Under the pieces are notes generated by a model. The model did not search any database. It was not told the DNA's origin and saw only the letters and a list, made by a program, of their open reading frames with translations. A DNA stretch of 64,000 nucleotides from Solibacillus sp. FSL R5-0449. GTDB taxonomy: Bacteria; Bacillota; Bacilli; Bacillales_A; Planococcaceae. Below, piece after piece: positions 54,422 through 62,473 of the stretch. The stretch spans positions 153,501 through 217,500 of the forward strand of contig NZ_CP150239.1 in the NCBI RefSeq assembly GCF_037975215.1. Reading direction: 5' to 3'. The position numbers were made by a program, and so were the translations under genes. Each line of letters begins with the position of its first letter. The first letter of the stretch is position 1.

Positions 54422-55210
54422 ATGCGTAAAATTATATATTTTGATGAAGGTTCAGCAACAGATATTCTATTAATTGAACATGGTGGACAAATTTCTTCAA
54501 TTAATGAGAGCGAGGGGACGGTTAGTCTGAAGGGGGAAGCCAATGGAGAACTTTCAGTTGGAACAAGTACTGGATTTTTGAATATTGTTAAAGCTGCTTT
54601 TAGTACAAAAGTAAGTGCTAGTGTTTCTCATAGCAAAGATACATTGGCAACTAAAACAGTCACAAATACAATTTTAACTGATTTTGTTGCCTTAAAAGAA
54701 AAATTGGTAAGAAAAAAATCAATTGAAATACTTGAAGGATATAAAGTTACAGCCTTAAAGGATTCTTTTGCATATATGAAAATGTATGCACCTTATATGA
54801 AAATATTTAGAGAAGGTTCAGAAGCAGTAGAAGGACTAAGAGATCTTGATTTACAAAACGTTGATGAAATTCTTGCAGCAGCTAAGGGCTACTATGAAAT
54901 GGTTGCTTATAAAGACCAAGAGGAAATAGTTCTTCGTTTCAACATTAACTCATTTAAAAATGCGTATGTTTTAACAGACTTGCCTAAAATGAACTTAGCT
55001 TTTATTGCAATAGAAGTTGGTGATTGTAAGAAAGAAGAACTTATTATGCAGAATGAACTTTCAGGGGAGCCTCCTTCAGTCGACACTTTAAATATACAAG
55101 CTATTATGGGTAACAACCCTCCCACACAATCGGGTACAAGTTCAAAGTTAAAACTATATGATGTTATTTTAGCTGGAGTAGGTGAAATTCAGAATGAAAA
55201 TGAAGATTAA
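54422..55210 (+). CDS. DUF6414-like protein, first gene of the defence-like cluster
   Basis: 262 residues. The start MRKIIYFDEGSATDILLIEH, a following small glycine/serine-rich region (GELSVGTSTGFLNIVKAAFS) and a C-terminal beta domain (LTDLPKMNLAFIAIEVGDC) resemble DUF6414 proteins as I remember them; this is not certain. No catalytic motif or membrane segment. GAGAGGG precedes the ATG. Divergent from the recombinase operon and overlapping the AAA+ gene, so the two are coupled. It may be a sensor or adaptor for the ATPase. Confidence 0.6.
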   Translation: MRKIIYFDEGSATDILLIEHGGQISSINESEGTVSLKGEANGELSVGTSTGFLNIVKAAFSTKVSASVSHSKDTLATKTVTNTILTDFVALKEKLVRKKSIEILEGYKVTALKDSFAYMKMYAPYMKIFREGSEAVEGLRDLDLQNVDEILAAAKGYYEMVAYKDQEEIVLRFNINSFKNAYVLTDLPKMNLAFIAIEVGDCKKEELIMQNELSGEPPSVDTLNIQAIMGNNPPTQSGTSSKLKLYDVILAGVGEIQNENED

Positions 55211-56291
55211 AATTATTTATGGTCCAACCAAAGAATTTAACTCGAAAATTCCAACTAAAGATACTATAAGTCTTTCTGAAATGGTCAGATGGAGTGATGC
55301 TCGTCGTTCCAATCCAATTGAAGATGAATTAATTGGAACCTACCGTTATCTAACGGTTACTACTGAAGAATATGGTGGAGTAACAGATGCCTTTATTGAG
55401 AGATTTATCATAAGTATTTTGATTTACCAAAATTATTTGGGATACACTGAAATTCTCCTTCATAACCCACCTAATAGTATTTATAATCAAATCCAAATTT
55501 ATAAAGATCATTTTAAACTATCAATTCAGCATTGGTCCTATCCAAAGACAACTAAAAATGCACTAAAATTAATTAAAGAAAATTTTGATGAAAAAATTTT
55601 GGGTCAATCACAGGTGAAAACAGAAGTTTTAACTGCATTATATGATCTAACAAACAATCAAGACTCTAAACCTAAAATAATTATGTTATATGGTCCTCCC
55701 GGTGTAGGGAAAACTGAAACAGCTTATTTTATTAATCAAGCTATTAACGAAGATAATAATATTCTTAGAAAGCAATTTTCTATGTTCCATAATGATAGTT
55801 TTTACAGCTATATTTTCGGCGACAGAACCAATTCATTTGCTAAAGATTTAATTGATAGAGAATCCAATATAATTTTATTAGATGAATTTGATAAGTGTAA
55901 TAAGGTTTTCTTTAGTGCTTTTTATCAAGTATTTGATGAAGGTATTTATGAGGATAAGTATTATAAGGTTAACTTACAAAATGCAATTATTTTGTGTACT
56001 TCAAATTACGTATCAGAAGCTGATATAAGAAAAAATCTTGGAGAAGCTATATTTTCTCGATTTGATTCCTTTATAGGATTCCAACAATTCCCTGATATTA
56101 TAAAAGAAAAATTAATTGATAGAATATATGGTGAAGAAATTAATAAATATTCAGAAGAAGAAATTGAAATTATTTCAAAAAGTAATATTCCAGACTTATT
56201 AAAACAACACTTATCTGTTATAAATAATGCGCGAGATATAAGAAGGTATCTTAAACAGATGATAGCCACTCCGCTAATTGAATATATATAG
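55194..56291 (+). CDS. AAA+ ATPase, Clp/ClpB-like
   Basis: 365 residues. An N-terminal domain of about 130 residues of unknown type is followed by a AAA+ module: ILGQSQVKTEVLTALYDL, Walker A YGPPGVGKTETA, Walker B IILLDEFDKC, sensor 1 AIILCTSNYVSE, an arginine-finger-like AIFSRFDSF, and a C-terminal lid. This is the Clp-type fold used for remodelling. The ATG at 55194 follows AGGTG; a GTG at 55182 is an alternative. The gene overlaps the DUF6414-like gene. A 240-bp gap follows, so a second transcription unit may start after it. Confidence 0.85.
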   Translation: MKMKIKIIYGPTKEFNSKIPTKDTISLSEMVRWSDARRSNPIEDELIGTYRYLTVTTEEYGGVTDAFIERFIISILIYQNYLGYTEILLHNPPNSIYNQIQIYKDHFKLSIQHWSYPKTTKNALKLIKENFDEKILGQSQVKTEVLTALYDLTNNQDSKPKIIMLYGPPGVGKTETAYFINQAINEDNNILRKQFSMFHNDSFYSYIFGDRTNSFAKDLIDRESNIILLDEFDKCNKVFFSAFYQVFDEGIYEDKYYKVNLQNAIILCTSNYVSEADIRKNLGEAIFSRFDSFIGFQQFPDIIKEKLIDRIYGEEINKYSEEEIEIISKSNIPDLLKQHLSVINNARDIRRYLKQMIATPLIEYI

Positions 56292-56530
56292 TTGTAAAAA
56301 CACAAAAAAAGAAAGATTAAATAGTTAACAGTATATCGCAACCGAGTATTGGACCATTTATTAATTAATCCATGAACTACTTAACATACTATGTTTTTTA
56401 GTTGAAAAACCCCGGCTTTATCCGTAGTGACAAGCATGATACTCTAAATCGAGCGTTTAATCTCTGTTACTAGACCTAGCAATTATCAAGAATAACAATC
56501 ATTATTAGGAGAAATAAAGGAGGATGTATA

Positions 56531-58045
56531 GTGCAAATAGTATGTGAAGAAAAAACTAGAGAAATATTAGATATATACAATGATGAATTTCGAGAGAACC
56601 TTTTAATAATTGCGAAAGAAGAAATAAAGTTACATTTAAAGAAAGTAATTTTAGATAATCAAGTCCAGAGTGAGTTGGTGTATTCAAATAATGTTCATTC
56701 AGGAACTTATTATGATTTTATAATTAGAATTAAGAAAAGTCGGAGCCTAGAAGAAAAATTTTTCAGGAAAAATCTAATTTGGGAAATAGCTGAAATGCTT
56801 GAAGGACAAGAACCTAAAAAAAGAAAGCAATTAATAGAAGAGTATTTATTGGAAATGGATGATTTAATAGGGATTAAAATTTTAACACAAGTCAAAAATG
56901 ATAGTGAAAAAATTTATGAATTACTAAATAGAAATTTAAATCTATTAAAAAGTAATGATATAGAGTTTAAAGACTTTCATAAACAACCTAAACCAATGAA
57001 GAATGGTATGGATATATATAACATTAAAGGTAGATATAAAAATAAATACAACTTCGAATTACAAATAAAAAGCCAAATTGAATCTGCCTGGGCAGATATG
57101 GATCATGAAATGTTTTATAAAGATTATGATATTACACCTGTAAGAAAATCAGTACAAAGCACTATGAATAAGGTTGGTAAATTATTACATGAGGTGGATG
57201 GATTACTATTTTCTATTAGGAACTCTAAGTTAGACTTTCAAGAAGAAGAACATAAAATAATACTTTTACGAAAATTAAATGAAGAATATCAAGATTTCAT
57301 AAAGGAATTGTTTAAAGTGGAATTTTCTTTTGATTTTAGCAGACATGTAGATTTTTATAATTACATGGCGGATTCATATAGTTGTGAAAGAGAGAAAATA
57401 TCCAAAGAATACGTTGTGAATCCTACAATTATAAAAGGTGAATTAGAAGGTATATCTAAAGTTTATACTGACTTTCATAGAAAAAATTATGATACCCTTG
57501 TTAACGAGATAGTTTTCCAAAGTTTTAAAAACCAGCAAAATCAAAATTGTAGCCAAGACCTTAATTTAAAAGAATATATAGACCTTTATATAGAATATTT
57601 AGTCAGACATTTTGTGAAAAATGATGATTACATAATAGGAATGAGTGAGGTCATATACGGAATTTTAAATTCTTGTCCGAACGTTGAAGTTTACCTAAAT
57701 CATTATACATATAAAAAAATCAGTGATTATTTTGCTACTGTTTATGGAGTGTTATTAAATAAAGATTCAGATATGGAAAATGAAAAGTATCGGAAACTAT
57801 TAGAAAATCTAACTCTAAACTTTGCCTTTGCTAGTTTTGAAAGGGAATTAATTTTAAAAAGTGAAACACTAAACTTAGTAATAGATACATTAGGAGAATT
57901 AAAGCGGCTAGAAGATTTATTTAGAGAAGTTGAAATAGAAATTGCAGGTAATGATGTTGAGAAGTTAAGTTGGTTAAAAGAAATTCATAAAGGTTTCGAA
58001 CAGAAAATTTCAAATTTAATGGAGGTGGATGGTTTTGGAGATTAA
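56531..58045 (+). CDS. RelA/SpoT-type nucleotide synthetase-domain protein
   Basis: 504 residues, GTG start with AAAGGAGG at 6 nt. Residues 60-200 carry the (p)ppGpp-synthetase signature: R66-x-K68...S72...K76..R79-K80, the DDLIGIKI motif at 110-117 and ELQIKSQIESAWADMDHEMFYK region at 176-197 (catalytic glutamate E176). No HD hydrolase, TGS or ACT domain. The remaining 300 residues are helical and unassigned. Comparable stand-alone synthetases include housekeeping alarmone enzymes and toxic ones (toxSAS, CapRel). In this context a toxin or signal-generator role is more likely. Overlaps the next gene by 17 bp. Confidence 0.85.
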   Translation: MQIVCEEKTREILDIYNDEFRENLLIIAKEEIKLHLKKVILDNQVQSELVYSNNVHSGTYYDFIIRIKKSRSLEEKFFRKNLIWEIAEMLEGQEPKKRKQLIEEYLLEMDDLIGIKILTQVKNDSEKIYELLNRNLNLLKSNDIEFKDFHKQPKPMKNGMDIYNIKGRYKNKYNFELQIKSQIESAWADMDHEMFYKDYDITPVRKSVQSTMNKVGKLLHEVDGLLFSIRNSKLDFQEEEHKIILLRKLNEEYQDFIKELFKVEFSFDFSRHVDFYNYMADSYSCEREKISKEYVVNPTIIKGELEGISKVYTDFHRKNYDTLVNEIVFQSFKNQQNQNCSQDLNLKEYIDLYIEYLVRHFVKNDDYIIGMSEVIYGILNSCPNVEVYLNHYTYKKISDYFATVYGVLLNKDSDMENEKYRKLLENLTLNFAFASFERELILKSETLNLVIDTLGELKRLEDLFREVEIEIAGNDVEKLSWLKEIHKGFEQKISNLMEVDGFGD

Positions 58046-59177
58046 AGCGTTTAAATATATTCAAGAAAATCAATTATATTTAAGTACTGTTTTACCGTTT
58101 AAACATGTAAATGAAATTGCTAAACCATTGATATATCATAAAGATAACCCCTTAGGATATCAAAGACAATTAGATAAAAAACATTATTATGATTTGGCTA
58201 GAAAATTACTAACAGGTGAAGTTACGTTACCTACAGCTATTGTACTTGGAGTTAGTGAGGAATTTATAAAACAATTCATTGACATAAATCAAGAAGAATC
58301 AATAGTCGATTTTCCAATTAGCCAGTTATTACAATCTGAAGAACCTATGTTTAGTGTTGTTGATGGACAACATAGGTTAGCAGCATTAGAATTGGCTGCT
58401 ACTAAAAATAGTAACTTATTAGATTATAGTTTGAATATAATTATCTTAGTAAATAAAGATATAGACCGTATTAAAGAGATTAAAGTTTTTACAGATATAA
58501 ATTCTAAGGCTAAGAAAATAACTACAGATTTAACGTTATTGGCAGAATATAATTATAGACTTCACTATTTACCAAGCATTAGTCAGCAGGAGATACTAGA
58601 TCATGTGGGCGTAGAGGTTGCATATAATCTTAATGAATTAAAGCATGTTTCTCTTGTGAATATATGGTTTGGGGCAATTAAGGTAGATGTAACATCAAAT
58701 GTGAACTCTGGAATTATAGGAGTAGCAGCATTTAAAAATTCTTTAAATCCATTAATTAAAACGTTTATAGAAGCTAAAGGCTATGACAGAATTTTTATAT
58801 CTCCCACAATTGATCAAATTCAAAGTATATCAATAGAACTAACTGAATTTTTAGTGCGAGCATGGGAAATAACATATCGACATTGGCCTATGGCTTTTAC
58901 AAATGACGATAATGAATCTAGATTTAATAGTAATTTTTATATTCAAAAAACCACAGGGGTTAATGCATTACATCAAATTATGATGGAATGTATCAAAAGA
59001 GATAGAGTTAATACTTTAGAGAGCTATCAAGAAATACTTTTGAAAAGTCCAATCAAATACGAAGATTGGAAAGCAAAAGGACCTTTTTCCGGATTAACAT
59101 CAAAATCTGGTTTTAATAAAGCGGTGGGAATTATATTAAGTAAGGATCCTAAAGAATTTTGGGAGGAAAAGAATTAA
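58029..59177 (+). CDS. DGQHR-domain protein (DndB-like)
   Basis: 382 residues with the diagnostic VVDGQHRLAAL at 111-120, preceded by YQRQLDKKHYYDLARKLL and followed by VFTDINSKAKKI, the ParB-like layout of DGQHR/DndB proteins. DndB regulates DNA phosphorothioation operons, but no dndCDE or restriction genes are present here, so this is a stand-alone member. ATG at 58029 is 2 nt from GGAGGT; a TTG at 58035 has better spacing. It overlaps the synthetase gene and is probably co-translated with it. Confidence 0.85.
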   Translation: MVLEIKAFKYIQENQLYLSTVLPFKHVNEIAKPLIYHKDNPLGYQRQLDKKHYYDLARKLLTGEVTLPTAIVLGVSEEFIKQFIDINQEESIVDFPISQLLQSEEPMFSVVDGQHRLAALELAATKNSNLLDYSLNIIILVNKDIDRIKEIKVFTDINSKAKKITTDLTLLAEYNYRLHYLPSISQQEILDHVGVEVAYNLNELKHVSLVNIWFGAIKVDVTSNVNSGIIGVAAFKNSLNPLIKTFIEAKGYDRIFISPTIDQIQSISIELTEFLVRAWEITYRHWPMAFTNDDNESRFNSNFYIQKTTGVNALHQIMMECIKRDRVNTLESYQEILLKSPIKYEDWKAKGPFSGLTSKSGFNKAVGIILSKDPKEFWEEKN

Positions 59178-59273
59178 TACTAACCAAGTATTTCATATCA
59201 CACTAATATGCTGGTATATACAGTATGAATATATTGACGGAATTGTTAGAGATGAAAAAGAAAGGGAAATGAA

Positions 59274-60371
59274 ATGCAGATATTTTTAGTACATTCTTTT
59301 AATGATTTTAAAGATAGCGAAAAGCTATCTTATGAAAGATTAAGCGCTATTTTTAAAAAAGTGAACTCTAAAATAAAGCTTAAATATCTAAAAGAAAATG
59401 ATAACTTATTATCTTGGAAATATCTAGCTAAAAATGCTATTAAGGACAGCCATATTATTATATTTATTAGCAACAATGCTCCTATTAGTAAAAATATTTT
59501 ATGGGAACTAAAAAAAGCAAAAAGCTTGGGAAAACCTATCGTAAATATAAGTAGATTAAAATTAGAGTTTTTAATGGAAATATATGAGGTTTTTCTAGAT
59601 TTGGATTTAGAGAGGAAACTTGCATTAATTGATATAGAGCATTGTATACAAAGTAGTATTTGGGATATTCATAAGATTAAAAAGTTTATAGAACAAGGGA
59701 AAACGAGAAAAGAATTTTTGGATACTTTATATGACTTTCATTCTTTTGAAGATATTTCAAAACGATTTAAAATTAAAGACCCCTATTTAAATCAGTTAAT
59801 GGAAGCAGATATCAAAAAAGATTTACACGAAATAAATGAAGTAATCGAACAGTTTGAATTTGATGAATTAAGAGTAATTAAAGAAAATATTCATAAAAAA
59901 AATCCAGAATTATTGTTAGAGCAATATAAAATTTTCATTCAAACTTCGGAATCTTTAATGCAGCGTCGGCAAGCAATAAATAGCTTTTATATTACGGCCA
60001 ATACATTAATGGCAACATTGTTCACAACTTTAGTTACACTTATGGATTTAAAGGGGATAATGATAGGGATAATTGGATTCATTATAAGCTCTTTAGGTGT
60101 TATAAATAGCTTAGCGTGGAAAAATGTACTGAATTCTTATGGTAAATTAAATCGGAGTAAGATAAGTGTTATTAGTGCGATTGAAAAGAAATTGCCGGTA
60201 TCCTTATATGATTTAGAATGGGTAGCAATTAATTACGATTTGAAAAATGGCGGATATAAACCTTTTACTAAGAGTGAAGGATATACAGCAACGACATTCT
60301 TCGTATTTTATATCATAGGTCTAATAAGTAGCGTTAGTTTTTTAGTGTACACTTGTATTGATTATTTTTAA
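59274..60371 (+). CDS. TIR-like domain fused to a RipA/2TM-type membrane module
   Basis: 365 residues. Residues 1-95 form a TIR-like fold (QIFLVHSFNDFKDSE, HIIIFISNNAPISKNILWEL, GKPIVNI), with a glutamate at 78 in the position of the catalytic TIR glutamate. A helical linker follows, then two adjacent membrane helices (about 235-275), a cytoplasmic LNRSKISVISAIEKKLPVSL block and a last helix (about 340-362). The C-terminal part resembles RipA-type octameric membrane proteins and SLATT-like effectors. A plausible NAD-cleaving or signal-sensing membrane effector. AAGGG precedes the ATG. Last gene before attR. Confidence 0.75.
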   Translation: MQIFLVHSFNDFKDSEKLSYERLSAIFKKVNSKIKLKYLKENDNLLSWKYLAKNAIKDSHIIIFISNNAPISKNILWELKKAKSLGKPIVNISRLKLEFLMEIYEVFLDLDLERKLALIDIEHCIQSSIWDIHKIKKFIEQGKTRKEFLDTLYDFHSFEDISKRFKIKDPYLNQLMEADIKKDLHEINEVIEQFEFDELRVIKENIHKKNPELLLEQYKIFIQTSESLMQRRQAINSFYITANTLMATLFTTLVTLMDLKGIMIGIIGFIISSLGVINSLAWKNVLNSYGKLNRSKISVISAIEKKLPVSLYDLEWVAINYDLKNGGYKPFTKSEGYTATTFFVFYIIGLISSVSFLVYTCIDYF

Positions 60372-60772
60372 TTGGTATCTATTATATTTTAATCAAAATG
60401 ATAAGTATATTATAAATAAAGGGGTAAACCCACCAGCACCATGTGTTGCCACATACACTCCGCAGAGGTAGAGTATGTGAATATATGCTAACATTTTGCT
60501 AACGCAATTATATGGAAAATGATAAATTGTCATTCAATATGTTACAGCTGCGATTTCCAAACACCTTGATTTATTTCACTTTTGGAACATATCATGGTAG
60601 ATAATACACACTTTCACCTTACGCCAGGAAGGATGTGATACCCCTGTCAAACCCTTGATGTCAAAGGGCTTGTATGTAAGGTGAAACAGATTTACTAACA
60701 TTATTCCGATTTTAATATCAAAAATTCCTTGAAATTGGTTGGTGTGCTTATAGGTAGTGTTTTTTGTACCCT
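60372..60772. other. Gene-free right end of the element
   Basis: About 400 bp with no supported ORF. It includes an imperfect hairpin CACATACACTC/GAGTATGTG (about 60451-60480) and a long inverted repeat TTTCACCTTAC (60612-60622) with GTAAGGTGAAA (60676-60686), enclosing CCCTT/AAGGG. These could be recombinase- or host-factor-binding sites next to attR, but that is inference. Confidence 0.45.
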
Positions 60773-60783
60773 GAAGCAAAGGC
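60753..60783. other. attR
   Basis: Element arm GTGTTTTTTGTA (60757-60768), then CCCT and the core GAAGCAAAGGC, followed by chromosomal GTTCGCAATATTAGC in frame with the binding-protein gene. Confidence 0.88.
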
Positions 60784-61302
60784 GTTCGCAATATTAGCAA
60801 AATCAATATTTTGAATCAAAGTTAAATCATTATGCGGGTCAATCCCTTGTTTTTTCAGCACAAATTCGCCGGCCATTTGCGGCATCCCGCCAACACGCTG
60901 ACCTAAAAATGTACTGCCTTTTAAACCATCCCAGCTAAAGTCGATATTCTGATCACGCGCAACTAAAAATGTTCCGTCTGTTTGTGTTAGCTGTGCAAAG
61001 TTGATTACTTTATCGTTTGGATTTTGACCTGATACATAAACCGACGTTTCAGCTCCAATTAAGGCAATATCAATGCCGTCCGATAAAAGCGCGGTCATCG
61101 TTTTGTCTCCGCCAGGGATCGTTGACAGTTGAATCGATAAACCTTCATCTTCAAAAAAGCCTTCTTCAATCGCTGCATAAAGAGGAGCGTAGAAAATAGA
61201 ACGGGTTACTTCGCCTACTTTTACTTCCTGTAAATCCTTCTGTCCACAGCCGACCAACAACAATAAAAGCCCAACGAAAAGGGCGGTTCTAAGCCATTTC
61301 AT
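60773..61302 (-). pseudogene. 5' part of the split ABC substrate-binding lipoprotein gene
   Basis: From the ATG at 61302 the frame encodes a lipoprotein signal with lipobox (LFVGLLLLLVGCGQ), then an NMT1/SsuA-type domain: EVTRSIFYAPLYAAIEEGFF and GGDKTMTALLSDGIDIALIG, ending at IDFANIANAFAS where the attR core lies. Beyond the core the frame reads into the element for seven more codons and stops at 60748, giving a truncated 184-residue product. The promoter and signal are intact here, so a useless N-terminal half may be made. Substrate class: alkanesulfonate, nitrate or pyrimidine precursors. Confidence 0.92.
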
Positions 61303-61441
61303 TTGGTCATCCTTTTCTCTAATAGTGTTGTTGTATCGTATGCAGTAAAGGGGTGAGAGGTGTTACTTCCATATTTCCATTTCACCATGCAAGGCGGTCA
61401 TGGTACGATAAAGATAACTATTTAGTAAGGTGGAGAATGTT

Positions 61442-62056
61442 ATGGATTTAAATCATCTGAAAGGACAGCTTGCAAAACCGCAGCCTCTGTTTTTAGGGGA
61501 AGACACTGCTTTTCGGTCGGCCGTGCTCATCCCGCTTGTAAAAAAACAGGGCGAGTGGCATATTTTGTTTGAGGTGCGTGCGTTAACAATGCGCAAACAA
61601 CCTGGCGATATTAGCTTTCCGGGCGGAAAAATTGATGAGACAGATGAATCGCCGCTCGCTGCAGCGCTTCGTGAAACACATGAAGAGCTCGGTATCGATC
61701 AACAGTCGATTGAACTAATAGGCAATCTCAGTCCATTTGTTATATCACCGGCTTTTGTTGTCTATCCGTTCATCGGGATCATCGAGCAGTCGGAACTGAA
61801 TACATTTAATAAGGATGAAGTCGAAGAACTGTTTACAGTCCCGTTAAACTGGTTGCTGACGCATGAGCCGTATGTGCATTATGTTCCGGTTGAACCGAAG
61901 CCTCCGATTGATTTTCCGTATGATAAAATTGCGAACGGCGAAAATTACGAATGGCGTTCAAGCCGGATGGAAGAATGGTTTTATGAATATGGAAAGTACA
62001 CAATTTGGGGTTTAACCGCACGATTGTTAAAGCACTTTATTGAAAAGTTAAAATAA
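61442..62056 (+). CDS. NUDIX hydrolase, CoA pyrophosphatase-like
   Basis: 204 residues with the NUDIX box SFPGGKIDETDESPLAAALRETHEELGI (here in pieces: PGGKIDE, then ALRETHEELGI) and the preceding REALTMRKQPGDISF-type context of CoA diphosphatases (YeaB/NUDT7 type). These cleave CoA to 4'-phosphopantetheine and 3',5'-ADP. The ATG at 61442 follows AAGGTGGAG; an upstream GTG at 61430 lies inside that site. Divergent from the truncated binding-protein gene. Confidence 0.85.
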   Translation: MDLNHLKGQLAKPQPLFLGEDTAFRSAVLIPLVKKQGEWHILFEVRALTMRKQPGDISFPGGKIDETDESPLAAALRETHEELGIDQQSIELIGNLSPFVISPAFVVYPFIGIIEQSELNTFNKDEVEELFTVPLNWLLTHEPYVHYVPVEPKPPIDFPYDKIANGENYEWRSSRMEEWFYEYGKYTIWGLTARLLKHFIEKLK

Positions 62057-62060
62057 GATT

Positions 62061-62094
62061 AGGCGCCTTCTCATTACCGGGGAGACGCCTTTTA
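62061..62094 (+). terminator. Terminator after the NUDIX gene
   Basis: AGGCG..TTCTC pairs with GGGAGACGCCT and is followed by TTTT. Confidence 0.7.
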
Positions 62095-62270
62095 CTATGC
62101 TTTCTATTAATGACGAATAAATTTAATGAAGAGGGAAAATATGCAAATGCTATGGTAAAATCAGTGTATTGTCCTAAGAGAGACGCGAAGAAACAAAGAA
62201 TTGTATATAGCTTAAACAAAGCAGTACAGAGAACAGGGAATCTTATCAATCAAAGAATCAGGAGGCATTT

Positions 62271-62387
62271 ATGAAAGGGAAAAAGATGCTTTATATAGGA
62301 GTAGTTGTAGTGATTGTGATAGCTTCAGCTTTAGATATCGCATTTAAAGGTTTAGGATATCAACTGCTGCAAAAAATATTTTCATAA
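62271..62387 (+). CDS. 38-residue membrane peptide
   Basis: A short ORF too small for most gene callers: MKGKKMLYIGVVVVIVIASA, then LDIAFKGLGYQLLQKIFS. AGGAGG is 5 nt before the ATG and a clear terminator follows. One transmembrane helix with a positive N-terminus. Function unknown. Confidence 0.6.
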   Translation: MKGKKMLYIGVVVVIVIASALDIAFKGLGYQLLQKIFS

Positions 62388-62397
62388 GTCCGTAATC

Positions 62398-62431
62398 ACC
62401 CGTTGCATATTAAATGTAGCGGGTTTTTTTA
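62398..62431 (+). terminator. Terminator after the membrane peptide
   Basis: ACCCGTTGCATAT pairs with ATGTAGCGGGT and is followed by seven T residues. Confidence 0.8.
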
Positions 62432-62473
62432 TGGAAAAAGCAAACCTTTATAAGAAAAGGTTCGCTTATAAAA

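Larger units (their letters stand above)
44295..60783. mobile_element. ~16.5-kb integrated element with three serine recombinases and defence-like cargo
   Basis: The two boundaries share the 11-bp core GAAGCAAAGGC (44295-44305 and 60773-60783). Just inside the core are inverted 12-bp arms: TACAAAAAACAC at 44313-44324 and GTGTTTTTTGTA at 60757-60768. Removing one core plus the interior rejoins the two halves of the binding-protein gene in frame (530 + 448 nt = 326 codons). The interior is AT-richer than the flanks and carries three large serine recombinases, a decayed IS and two cargo operons. No phage structural, replication or conjugation genes are visible, so it is an integrative/mobilisable island rather than a complete prophage or ICE. 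Confidence 0.93.

Noticed and set aside
58029..59177. DNA phosphorothioation (Dnd) locus
   Set aside because: Only the DGQHR protein is present; DndC, DndD, DndE, DndA and the restriction genes are absent.
44295..60783. Interpretation as a prophage or ICE
   Set aside because: No capsid, portal, terminase, tail, lysis, relaxase, type IV secretion or replication genes are visible between the att sites.
60576..60806. Minus-strand ORF across the attR junction
   Set aside because: It is created by the junction of the binding-protein gene region and element DNA in another frame; no start signal or similarity.
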